A stretch of 64,000 nucleotides of DNA from the NCBI GenBank assembly GCA_021030905.1, contig JAGFMI010000015.1, forward strand, positions 310,001-374,000, in the 5' to 3' direction. The position numbers were made by a program, and so were the translations under genes. The DNA is from Pyrenula massariospora. Taxonomy: Eukaryota > Ascomycota > Eurotiomycetes > Pyrenulales > Pyrenulaceae. The stretch's first letter is position 1, and each line of letters opens with the position of its first letter. Shown here piece after piece: positions 1 to 10,733 of the stretch. A model generated the notes under the pieces. That model worked only from the letters and a program-made list of their open reading frames with translations. It was not told the origin of the DNA and ran no database searches.

Positions 1-1232
1 ATCAAAGATCTCAGGGCAACTTTTGTGAAGCTCGAGCAAAATCAAGACGCTAGGAGGAGACGTATCCAAGTTACGCCCGCCATGGTTGCTCACCATGATC
101 CCATCAAGACCGTAGTCCATAGCTCTCTTCGCATCTGAGGCGGTCATAACACCCTTCAGTAAAAGTGGTAGTCGTGTCCGTGATCTCAACCATGATATAT
201 CTTCCCAGTTCAGGCCAGGGTCAATGTAAGTTCCCATCACTCTTCCATACCCTCCACCTCGCGAGTCATTTTTTGCGCCTACATTCGAGAGAGGTACACT
301 AAGATTTTCGTCGGCCTTTACTCGTTCATCCGCTTCGCGCTTTCCCGCAGCTGCAGCATCTACTGTGATAAAAATCGCTTTCACGTTCTTGTTCTGATGT
401 AGCATATCGATGATTTCTTCGCTCTTCTTTCGGTCTCGATTTACGTAGAGTTGAAAGAAGAAAGGATGGTTTGGGCAGGTGCCAACAACTTCAGGCACAG
501 GGAACGAGGAATTAGTGCTGATACATTGAATAATTCCCTTTTCTGCGCAAGCACGAGCTATTCCCAATTCTCCGTCTCGGTGTATCAACTTGACCATCGC
601 AGCTGGCGAACACATCAAAGGCGAAGATACTTGGAGTCCAAGAATACTTGAATTGGTCGATACATGTGTGACGTCTCGCATGATCCGAGGACGAAAGAAT
701 ATACGGCTAAAGATAGACTGGTTCGCATCGCGAGTGATCAGGTCAGTTGCCGCGGACGAGTAGAAGGCCCAGGTCTTCTTAGTCGCCGTACTAGCAGCGG
801 CAGTTTCAAAGTCGTGCGCATTGATCAAGGTTTCCAAGGGAGGACGCTCGCTGGCAAGCTTCGGCTGCGGGTTTTGCTCCGGAGGAGTTTTGGTCCAATT
901 ATGGTCAATGGTTGAAATATCAAGATGGCCAATAAGACTTGATGGATCAAGGTTATCGCGCAGGATTGACTGAGCATGAATTTCAGAAAATGGTTGGGTC
1001 GCATCGCGACCAGCGTATTTTGTAATAACTATGATAGTCATGAGCAATTAGCGCCAAGAGCACGCACAGATCGTGATGAAGACATGAATGCCCTACTATG
1101 TGAACCCCCTGGATGCGAAGGGGCAAAATCAGTCAGATCCCAGACCTCATTGTCCAAGACGAGCCAGCAGTCTGTGGCATTATTGTGGGAAGAAACTTCA
1201 GCGGTAGAAACGAGGCGGGGTTTATCAAACAT
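1..1232 (-). CDS. Flavocytochrome b2-type L-lactate dehydrogenase, C-terminal part beyond window
   Basis: Expected to oxidise L-lactate or a related 2-hydroxy acid with FMN and pass electrons to a fused haem b5 domain. Exon 1 (1232-1097) encodes the cytochrome b5 fold with the haem-ligand motif HPGG. An intron at 1096-1029 (GTAGGG..ATAG) splices to KYAGRDAT, the usual continuation of this fold. Exon 2 (1028-1) stays open to the edge and carries the FMN-dependent TIM barrel, including SNHGGRNLD with the active-site histidine (family form SNHGGRQLD). The barrel's last strands lie outside the window. The first ATG is at 1232, only a few residues before the haem domain, so there is no room for a mitochondrial presequence such as yeast Cyb2 has. 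A cytosolic or peroxisomal paralogue is likely. A glycolate or mandelate oxidase-like substrate is possible. Confidence 0.9.
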
Positions 1233-1509
1233 CACATGTACAGTACTAATCTACCCAACTTCACAGAAGAGATCAACGGGCGGCCAAAAAATGAGAGGAG
1301 GTGAAAATCAGTGACTATGCAACTTGAGTTGCTCTGTGCAAACGCTCTGTAGGGCAATCAATTATATCCAATGTTCAAACAAGGAAAGGCGATGTGGTAG
1401 GTCAAAAAGCACGAGAAGACTCGAGCGCAAGATCAAATTGCAGCAAAAGTTTTATGGAGCAGAGTATCAGGCACCCTATGGTGATCATCGCCGCTTATGA
1501 GGCGGTTAG

Positions 1510-1896
1510 TTAGCGAGCCACCTCTATCCATCTCGGCTCTTGACCAGGGGAGATCGAGTTTCTCCGCACGCGGAGAATGAGCAACAGAGGCAGAGGCTTA
1601 TGATGGCGGCAGTGGGCCATAGACCGGAGCGAACCATTTTTTGAAGGATTAAATCTGATCATTTTGATATCGAAAACCTTGTGGCGGCTGGTTGCACGGC
1701 TGTCTGCAGTCGAGATCTCAAGCTCAACCTTGGACGATCGCACTAGCCTATCCTGGCCAGCATCGTCGGACAGATAAATTTTCGGTCTTCGAGCGCTCCA
1801 AGGCGTGGCTGCATCGGTGGCTCGAGGGGCATTAGATGCCGCTGGCGGCTCCAATATACCGGGTTCCATGCCGCCCTCTGTTCCATTTGGCGTCAT
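1510..1896 (-). CDS. Possible small unknown protein
   Basis: An open frame of about 128 codons from the first in-frame ATG (1896). It lies between the lactate dehydrogenase start and the divergent TatD start. No domain is recognised. The product would be Ala/Pro-rich at the N-terminus and Arg-rich at the C-terminus. The frame may be a chance opening, because no intron signals or homologous motifs support it. The leader of the TatD gene would be only about 60 bases away. Confidence 0.2.
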   Translation of the reverse strand: MTPNGTEGGMEPGILEPPAASNAPRATDAATPWSARRPKIYLSDDAGQDRLVRSSKVELEISTADSRATSRHKVFDIKMIRFNPSKNGSLRSMAHCRHHKPLPLLLILRVRRNSISPGQEPRWIEVAR

Positions 1897-1955
1897 ATCC
1901 GAGCAAGGCTCCGGTCGTGAATTCTCCACGTGGTTTACCGTTTCGGTCAGCTAAC

Positions 1956-2998
1956 ATGGGCGAGAGGAAAAGCATCCGTTATGCAGATGTCAGTCAAGAG
2001 TAAATAAATTATTCCCTTTCGATCTAATATTTATTGGCAGGTTGGCATCAATCTCAGCGACCCTCAATATCTCGGCGTCTACCATGGAAGGCAAGCACAC
2101 CCTTCGGATCAGGACCATGTTGTTCACCGGGCCGTCCAGCTGGGATGCGTAAAAATGATGGTCACAGGATCGAACCTCAAGGAGTCCAAAGGCGCCATCG
2201 AGCTGGCCAAGAAGTATCCCGGTGTTTGCTATGGAACGGTTGGCGTTCATCCCTGTTCCAGCGAGGATTTCAATTCCCATCCAGGCGGACCTCAACAGCT
2301 TCTTACCGAGCTTCTCTCACTTGCTCAGACTTCCATAATTTCCGGCTATGCCGTGGCTTTTGGTGAGATCGGCCTAGACTATGATCGATTGCAGTACGCT
2401 TCGAAGGAGACACAGCTTATGTATTTCGAGCAGCAGCTGGAGCTGGCTGTTGAGCTTCAACTTCCACTATTCCTACACATGCGTGCTGCAAGCGAGGATT
2501 TCGAAAGGCTGCTAGGGCCTAGATTAGACAAATTACCAAAGAAGGGTCTGGTTCATAGCTTCACTGGGTCCAAAGAAGAGATGGAAAAGCTAGTCCATCT
2601 TGGCTTTGACATTGGAATAAATGGATGTAGTATGAAGACTGAAGAAAATATTGAGGTGGTAAGAGCGGTGCCATTGAACAAGTTACAGATAGAGACCGAC
2701 GGACCATGGTGTGAAATGCGTCCTTCCCACGCATCATCCAAGTACTTGGGAGGAATTGAAAGTACAGGCATGAAGGCGGTCAAAAAGGAGAAGTGGGAGA
2801 AAGGTCTCATGATCAAGGGCCGAAACGAGCCTGCTGCAATCGTCAACGTCGCCTACGCTGTCGCCAGAATCAAAGACATGGATGTCGAGACGCTGGCTGA
2901 AAGGTGAGTCATCGGTCTCTTTTTCGAGGACAAATCAGCTGACAACGACATTAAGTGCCTGGAGCAATTCCGTGCGGATGTTTGGTTTAGGCGAATGA
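1956..2998 (+). CDS. TatD family metal-dependent DNase
   Basis: Predicted 312 residues in three exons: 1956-1988, 2041-2903 and 2956-2998. The N-terminus RYADVGINLSDP matches the eukaryotic TatD opening, and a GTCAGT..GGCAG intron joins its two halves. The protein continues with VTGSNL, GTVGVHPC, AFGEIGLDYDR, LPLFLHMR, GLVHSFTG and IETDGPWC, which are the metal-binding His, Glu and Asp stations of the TatD TIM barrel. The last exon supplies the usual C-terminal NSVRMFGLGE. TatD enzymes are Mg2+-dependent 3'-5' exonucleases or endonucleases linked to DNA repair and to apoptosis-like DNA breakdown. The ATG at 1956 is chosen because it gives the conserved first strand. All key residues seem present, so the gene looks intact. 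Confidence 0.93.
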
Positions 2999-4341
2999 GC
3001 TAAGTGAATATGATCAATTGCCTCGCCATTTGAGCCCTACGTGCAGCGAAGGTACTCTCCGGCTGTGGTACCAACCAACCTTGCAGGACGTATACATTTT
3101 GGAGAAACGAAACCAGGCTACTCGGAGCCTTGCTATCATGTGCTTACATGCTCTTACGGTCAAAGCCAGCGAAGAAGGCGGATGACAACAGAAGAGTTGT
3201 AACTGAACCGCCGTGGAGTCACCTGCAGACATCCAGCAACTATGAAAAAAGAAATAGTGTTCTATGTAACGCTTGTGGGTGGACTCCCTCTCTTTTCGCC
3301 CAACAGCTTCAATTCAGGCAGTGCTTAGCGCTCCAAGATATCCTTTCCGTGGAATGTCAGTAAACGAGTTAAAGAGGTACCTCAGCCGTGTGGCTTTAGA
3401 GGCATTGTGACCTTGCCAAAGGGAAAAGGGCTCTATCAATTGTCGCTCGCAATATTTTCACGGGTCATGCATTACATACCTAGCTCTGGCAAAGTGGTAG
3501 CCCTGATATCTGATCTGTTCTCGATAGCCTCAATACCAAGATTGTCGTCCATCGTACTTGGCTTCCATGTCCCTCCCGCCATGTTCATCGTCGACTCGCC
3601 TCGGCACCCGCCGGCCCCGCCGTAGTCTTGGCATCCCAGGCGCACTTTCCTGCGTCCCAACGCGCCGCACCTCAACCTCCCCGTCTCCCACTCCTGCAAA
3701 CGATTGTCTCAAAGGTGATTATGCTGTTGTGCCCGATCTCACCTCAGAGCTCTACAATCGTTCAAGCAGCATCGATGATGGACTTGCACCTCGTGGGAAG
3801 TCTTCAGATCAGGTTCAAGGGCCGATAGAGTTACTGCGCCGTTGATCCGGATAACTGAACATTTACCAGAACCTGCAATACCGACGCACAAAAATTGACA
3901 TATTTACTTCCAGCCGAAAACTCGTGCTGCCACTCCGAGCGAATCGCTGGCCAACTAGCCCGTTCTAGGTCCTGCAAGCTTGGTTGGCCTCTCTTTGCGC
4001 GACTTGATCACGGCGTCGAGTCTGCGAACCATGGCTCAACAACTGTAGCCTCCTACACACATCGCGTTTACGACCTTTTGAAAAATCCCATTTTGGGGCT
4101 GCAGATCGCAGTCAAAAGTCCATCCCAGCTACCCACCTGCTTTCTCTCCTCCATCCTCGTACTTGTCTTGCAATATTCTTCGATACTTGTGCTCAGAATC
4201 TGTGCCGACGAAGACATTCTGCCTCCTTCAGCTGCTTCTACATATACACCGTACTCCGTCGACTTTCCATAAAGCTGTTATCGTTTCAAGAATCCCTTGT
4301 TCTTTCGGGGTTCTCTCCGTCCGCTGTGCGCAGCACCGTAT
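2999..4341 (+). other. Intergenic region, no supported gene
   Basis: About 1.3 kb between TatD and the phosphatase. Only short overlapping frames on both strands are seen, with no domain and no consistent splice signals. The last 250 bases are rich in C and T, which suits a promoter and leader for the phosphatase. Confidence 0.5.
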
Positions 4342-5249
4342 ATGGGAGCCACGCCAATTGACATAATGTCTACCTATATGCGTGCCGAAGATATCGAAAA
4401 GCGATTGCTGACTAGGATGGAGGCCGACAACAGTGAGCTGCTAGTCTCGGGCAATCCACTGCCATCTGGATCTAACAAATGTCTAGGCCAAGAACTCTGC
4501 GTATTCAAGAACGGAATTTACGAAGGCGAGACAATGCTTTTCGACAAATCTCAGCCTCCAACCCCGACAGGCACCGGTTTGCCGGTCAACTTCCACACTA
4601 TCGCTCCAGGCGTCTTCCGGTCAAGCTATCCACAGTTGGTACACTACAATGAAATTGAGACGCTTGAGCTTAAGACTATCGTGTAAAGCTCCGCGATTCC
4701 CCTAATTTTCGTGGAGCTCTTACTGACGAGTATAATAGTACGCTCGTCAAACCAGACCCTGCCTTTTCTCCCGCAAATAACTTCTTCGTGGCGAAAAACA
4801 AGATCCAACATCACAATATTGTGTTGACGCCGAATAAACCAGACGACAAGAACCCGCGGAACATGGAGGCTGAACGTGTTACCGAAGTCGTGAAACTAAT
4901 GCTCGACCGCAGCAATTACCCGATCATGGTTCACTGCAACAAAGGCAAGGTAGGGATATTCTCACAACTCGTGCCTACGTCGATTGCTAACGTCTTACAG
5001 CACCGCACAGGTTGCACGAGTGCAATCTTTCGGATTGCTACAGGATGGTCTACTTCAGCCGCCATTGCTGAATACGCTAAACACTCCGATGGCAAAGACC
5101 GTGACGCTGACAAGGACTTCATTGCTGCCTTCGACGCCACAGAACTTAAAGCTCTGGCGCTTGAAAGAGGTCTCGTCGGCGGTGTCTACGCACAGGAATA
5201 TGTATGGAGTTCCAAAAGCAGTCTCAAAACCGAGGGCGGCTTTATTTAA
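4342..5249 (+). CDS. Atypical dual-specificity phosphatase of the Siw14/Oca (PFA-DSP) family
   Basis: Predicted 266 residues in exons 4342-4682, 4739-4949 and 5001-5249. The domain begins at LPVNFHTIAPGVFRSSYP and has the PFA-DSP signature HCNKGKHRTG. This is the Cys-x5-Arg active loop, with the last intron falling inside it right after HCNKGK. Relatives in yeast (Siw14, Oca1) dephosphorylate inositol pyrophosphates or phosphotyrosine in stress signalling. The catalytic Cys and Arg and the following FDATEL end are present. The alpha-helical linker (EYAKHSDGKDRDADKDFI) is less conserved than in Siw14. The start could be the ATG at 4342 or at 4366. A further 54-base stretch, 4433-4486, has intron-like ends (GTGAGC..CTAG), keeps the frame and has no stop, so it may be spliced out or retained. 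Confidence 0.85.
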
Positions 5250-5500
5250 ACATGTTTATTTATGTCCGAATGCGGATCAAGCTGGAAATGAGCGACGGTG
5301 TTTGATGGAATGTGGATTCGGAGCATAAGTGGTCTGTTATACCCTGAGTTTTTTCAACCCAGTAGTAGAAGACGGCGACCATCAGGTTTTTTTATATGCG
5401 CATCTGCAGAGTATAAATTAAGTCGGGCCTGTGGCGAATGCCTCGTGCACTTAGAGATCTTAGAGGTGGATCCATGCTCCCTAATCTGCTGGAGATGATT
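5250..5500. other. Short transition zone downstream of the phosphatase
   Basis: Ordinary base composition that falls off into the A+T-rich block after about 5500. It probably contains the 3' untranslated region of the phosphatase. No other feature is seen. Confidence 0.4.
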
Positions 5501-6382
5501 TGGTATGATGATTGTGATTTATAATCTTGTACGCTACTTGTTTGGTATTAGTAATTACTACTGTGCCTTTAGTAGAAATTTATATTTATGATTGATAAGT
5601 TGTCGCGGAGTAAAAATTCTTTATTTTTATTTTACTAGCTCTATTGATTATTTTAATTTCGTGCCATCTCTAAATAGTACTAATTTGGAGCTCCTTAGAC
5701 TTTTTATTAGATCTATCCAGGGCTTAATAAGGTATAGTATTCTTCAAGTTACAAGCTATAGCAAGTGGCACTCTATAATAATTTCTGACTTTACTCGAGG
5801 AATTGAACTCTTGCAGTAAATTTTACTTAGAGTTTTTAATCGGAAAAAAACATATCCTTATTTATAATAATTTAAATAAGTATCCTATTGATTTTAAATT
5901 TACATATTAATATAAGATGTAGTAAAACATAACAATGTTTCTAATTAAATTTAAATTAAATCAAAATCCCGATTAATATTTGATTCATTGAAAAAATCGC
6001 AACGCTCCCCGAGCTTAATGTCTTGCTAATAATTATAGGGATGCCCCGGGCAAAACTAGATAGACCGATTAAAATTTCAAACTTAACAGCCTCTCAAGAG
6101 TTGATTGCACTTCAAAATAATTTAAATTATATGCAGTGCTGCTAATTAGTATTATTAATTATAATAAAATAATTAATTATATAAAATAAAGATGCTATAG
6201 TTACTTAATTATAATTATAAATTTAAATAAAAAAATATATATAGATATAATTACAAAAAATTACTTTATAATATTAAAACTGTTAAATTATATTAATTAA
6301 ATTAAATAATTAAAATTAAAACTACAGATAATTTTATTATATTATTTTTTTTTTAAAAAGTAAACACCTATAAAGTTTTTAA

Positions 6383-6427
<45 letters not shown>

Positions 6428-8370
6428 TAAAAATAATAATGATATAAAATAAATCGAAATTTTATTTTTACTATTAAATTAATAATAATAAATTATAAAT
6501 ATTCGTTTTTAAAATATTTATAATTATTTATTTTTAAATATTTTATATCAACTTTCCGCTTACTTTTTTAAATATAGCTTTTTTTTTTTTTTATAAATTT
6601 TTATAGAAATTTTTCAATTTTTATTTTTTTATAATCTATAAACCTTTAATAAATAATTATAATTAATTATTTTAATAAATTTATAAATACTTACGACTAA
6701 TTCCGTTTAGAAGTTTTTTTTTAAATTTAAAAAAATTAAATATTTATAACTACTCACAATTTTTTAGCGGCTAGTAAAACTTTTTTTTTTTAAATTTTTA
6801 TTATTAATCGAAATATTTATAAAAATTATAATAAATTAATATTTTACTAAGTCTGTACCGTTATAAGTATTTATAATTTATTAATATAAATATATATACA
6901 TATTATGATCGAAAATAAAAATTTTAAATATTATAATTTATATATATATTTATAAAGTTTGTATATATTCTTTCCGAATTTTTTTAAAATTTTATAATTA
7001 ATTATTAATAAAAACTACTACAATTTTTTACTGTTACTCTCTCTTTATATTAAAATTTAATATATATAAATATTCGAATTCGATATAGTTATTATAAAAA
7101 TTTATAAATATTTAAATTATAATTAAATTCTTTTAATTTTAAAATTAATATTTAATAACGAGCTTTAGTAATAAAAATTTTTAATTATTTAAATAACTAA
7201 AATCTTCGAATATTATTTTAATAATATTTTAAATATTTTATTTAAATATATAGATATTTCTAATTATTTAAATATTTTTTAATTATTTATTATTATATAG
7301 AATCAGTCTTCTTAAAATTACGATATAAAATAAATTATTTTAAAATTAAAACTACTAATAAGTACTCGGAACTACTTTTAAATTATTTTTTTTATTTTTT
7401 TTTAAAATTACTGCTATAAGCACTACAGTTAAATATATATTTATATATAAAAATTAATAAATTTTAAAAATTTTAACTAATTATAATTATTTAATAGTAA
7501 TTAAAAATATTTAAAAAAAAAAGTTACAGTCTGCGCTTAAAAATATTACTTTTATTAAATTAAATAAATTATTTAAATTATTTTAAATTATTATATTATA
7601 AATTTAATATTTTTATAGTTTTATTATAGGTCGCGAAGAAAAAACTTTTAAATAAATTTTAATAAATAATTTTACTTTCTTTTTTTAAAAACTTACAATT
7701 ATTTAATATTAATAAATAAAAATAAAAGTATATTTAAGACGTAATTAAATTTAAAAAAATTTATATAAATTAAAACATATTTAAATCTCTATAAATAATT
7801 ATAATTAAAAATTTTTTTTTTAGCTAAATGGCTGGGTCGATAGTAATATATAAATATAAAATATTTATAAATATTTATAAAAATTAATTTTTTTTCTAAA
7901 ATTTTTTAAAATACAAATTTAAATATTAATTAATATTTATAAATATTTATAAGCAATCAAATTCTTTTACGATTAATTTTTTTTTTTTTAAATAATAATT
8001 AAAGAAATTGAAATCCGAATCTAAAAATACTATATATTATAAAATAATCTTTATATAATATTTTCTGTTTTTTATTTAATTAAAAATTTATTTTATTATA
8101 TATAGAGATTATTTTATAACGCACAGTAAAAAGTACGTTTTTATATAATATTAATAATAAATACTTATAAGCATTTATAAGTATTTTTTTTTATATATAT
8201 TTACAACTACTCGGTTTCGATATTTATATATTTAATATATTAAATTTTATAATAAAAATTTCGCTCTTTATATAATTATAAAAATTTATAATTAATTATT
8301 ACTAATTTATAATCTCGTTCTTTTAATAAAATTTTATTTTTTCGGCTTTAAAAGTTAGCGCCGGAAAGAA
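5500..8370. repeat. Extremely A+T-rich, RIP-like block without genes
   Basis: From about 5500 the sequence becomes overwhelmingly A and T, and it returns sharply to normal composition near 8350-8380. Long homopolymers, dense TpA steps and frequent in-frame stops in all frames rule out coding. The remaining cytosines are mostly followed by T, G or C rather than A. That is the pattern left by repeat-induced point mutation, which converts CpA to TpA. The left flank (5560-6120) is less altered than the core. The original repeat cannot be identified: no terminal repeats or protein motifs survive. Such blocks are normally heterochromatic remains of transposable elements. Confidence 0.8.
6381..6442. 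repeat. (AAT)n microsatellite within the A+T-rich block
   Basis: An uninterrupted run of AAT units bordered by AAAAAT variants, lying inside the RIP-like block. It is probably slippage in already A+T-rich DNA. Confidence 0.85.
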
Positions 8371-8633
8371 TATATCAACAACTATATCCTCCTGTCTGAT
8401 CGTGAACCCCTGTATAGTGTTTATACCAGGAGTATTTGTTCTTTTTAACTAGAACTTAAATAACTTTCGTCCCTAAGTACGTCGCTCACTCTGCTTATCG
8501 ATATGCTCGACTTCTGCTGGTCTGTGTAAAAATCACCCGTCGGACTTTCGCTATTCTTGCCGTCGCCTGTGTTTATTTTATCTGCTCCGCGTGCGCGCTA
8601 TTCTGGCCATTTGGAGTTATCACACCGCCTATC
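8371..8633 (+). promoter_or_regulatory. Leader and promoter region of the GDP-mannose transporter
   Basis: A short normal-composition segment between the edge of the A+T block and the transporter ATG. It is pyrimidine-rich with CTCC and TCTGCT tracts, as is common in fungal leaders. No specific site can be assigned. Confidence 0.35.
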
Positions 8634-9836
8634 ATGGCGAGTCTCGATAACAGCGCAAGCCTATCGATCCTGGCCTACTGTTTCTCGTCCATCAGTATGA
8701 CCGTCGTCAACAAGTACGTTGTTTCAGGACCTGGTTGGAATCTTTTCTTCTTTTACCTAGCCGTTCAGGTGTGCACGCTCCCGTACTATTTAGCTCAGAA
8801 GCATCTAGAGCCCAACTAAGCACTGCGTACAGGCGGTCGTCTGCATTGCAGCCATTGCAGTATGCCAACAGCTGCGGCTCGTAAAAATGGAGCCGTTCGA
8901 TGTCAACAGGGCTAAAACATGTGGGTCTCCGGCTAACCCTTGAAGTTCTCGGTAGGTGGCTGATAACTGAAGGGTTCCCCGTCTCCCTTCTCTTCGTGGG
9001 AATGCTCTACACGGGGAACATGTCCTTGAAATATCTGACGGTGCCGGTCTACACGATATTCAAGAACCTCACAATCATCGTAATTGCCTATGCCGAGGTG
9101 CTGTGGTTTCATGGACGCGTCACGTCCCTAGCCCTGTTCTCATTCGGCTTGATGGTTATGAGCTCCGTCGTGGCAGCCCTAGCTGACATCCAAAGCGCTA
9201 TTGACGGCTTTGGTCACTCTGGAAACTCGACTACGGCTATGTCGGTCTTAAATGCGGGCTACATGTGGATGGCCTTCAACGTATTTTGTACAGCAGCTCG
9301 CCTCCTGGTCATGAAAAGATTAGTCAAGCAGACAAACGACTGGGATTGTTCGTTCTTCCTGACCTGAATTCTACTCACGCGAGAGTTAACCCGTAACAGC
9401 CATGTACTACAATAATCTGCTTAGCATCCCAGTACTCGTTTTCTGCTCGCTGCTGTTCGAAGACTGGTCCGGTTCCAACCTGGCAAGGAACTTTCCCGCT
9501 GAGACGCGTAACAGTCTGGTCCTTGGCATGGTCTACTCGGGGCTCGGTGGTATTTTCATCTCGTACTGCTCGGTCTGGTGTCTCCGCGTTACGTCGTCAA
9601 CTACATTCTCGATGGTTGGTGCACTAAACAAGCTCCCCATCGCCATAAGTGGGCTCGTTTTCTTTGACGCCCCGATCACGGTGGGGAGCGTTTCCGCGAT
9701 CGTCATCGGCTTCATCAGTGGTATTGTCTATACCTGGGCTAAGATTAGGGAGAAAGAGACGTCCAAGACTGCGCTTCCGACCGTGGAACCACCGCGTAGC
9801 GTCAGCTCGCAGGAGGTTCGGGATTCGAAAGAATGA
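8634..9836 (+). CDS. VRG4-type Golgi GDP-mannose transporter, divergent copy
   Basis: Exons 8634-8768, 8833-8920, 8973-9347 and 9400-9836 give 344 residues. Nucleotide-sugar transporters of this family exchange GDP-mannose for GMP across the Golgi membrane and feed mannosylation. Family landmarks appear in order: SILAYCFSSISMTVVNKYVVSG, PVYTIFKNLTIIVIAYAEVLWF, the GDP-mannose motif GALNK in SMVGALNKLPIAISGLVFF, and YYNNLLSIPVL. About ten hydrophobic segments are visible. The three introns are each required to keep these motifs in frame, and each lies at GT..AG. The protein has a shorter N-terminus than typical Pezizomycotina VRG4/GmtA and several unusual substitutions (GNMSLKYL where GSKALQYL is usual). 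It may therefore be a second paralogue rather than the essential copy. It starts only about 260 bases from the A+T-rich block yet has normal codon use. Confidence 0.88.
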
Positions 9837-10733
9837 TAAGAATTGGGCTGGCTATTCAGAGTCTTCTCCCTTGAAATCCACGTGCAGCGTTGTATATCAT
9901 ATAGAATTTTTGAATATAGCTTGGCATTTATAGGCGTATCAAGCCTTTAAAATGCGGCCAAGCTGTTGAATTGTTAGGAGCTCCGGCCGGAAGCGACCAC
10001 AAACCCCCTTGAGCTCTACCATCTCTGCCGCAACAGAAGCTCGATACCCTCCAGGTCAGTCTTTGCAACCTGTTCGCCACGTTCCCACTTTGTAGCGATC
10101 TAATTGTAGTTATCACTACCACCCATCAGACCTCCAAGTGGAAAAAGTCGAGCCTCCTCCAGCAGAAAATGGGCGGCGTACTTTAGCTTGCCGGAAGCAG
10201 CAAAGCGGCATCGGCGCCTGCACCTTTAGGTAAGCCGATCCATCTTCCCCTGTGCAACGCATTCAGTAAAAAATCGGCAAGGGAAGCTTATTTTCAATTC
10301 CACGGTCGTCTTATCCGCGATGATCTGCATGGATTGCATCCCGCGGCGTCTTCACTAGGGTTCTTAATTTGTAGCCAGATCTTGATTCGGCTCTTGAACC
10401 TCCAACTACCAGGGGCCGGCCAGCAAAACTCGGAGTGAGGGCCATGTATTGTAAAGACTATCTAATAGCTCTAGGCTAATTTACAAGGCCATGCAAGCTT
10501 GGTTACCCCTTCCCCGTCATCTCGTCTCGTTCGACGTCCCTTCCTCACGGCCGCATTTTAGTCACTCCGGCAACGGAAACAGCCAGGTTCTGCGATGAGT
10601 GGTATCTGAATGAACAAGATGCGCTCTAAGTGTCACTGATGATATTGTCCCCTCCTCATAGACAGGTTGCTCCTGATTTTGAAAGTAATTTGTCGTGCAA
10701 TTCTTTTCTCCGCACCGGTTTTGGCTCTGCGAG
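9837..10733. other. Intergenic region, no supported gene
   Basis: About 0.9 kb between the transporter and the FAD oxidase. There are only short chance frames. The right end presumably holds the promoter of the oxidase. No defined motif is recognised. Confidence 0.45.
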
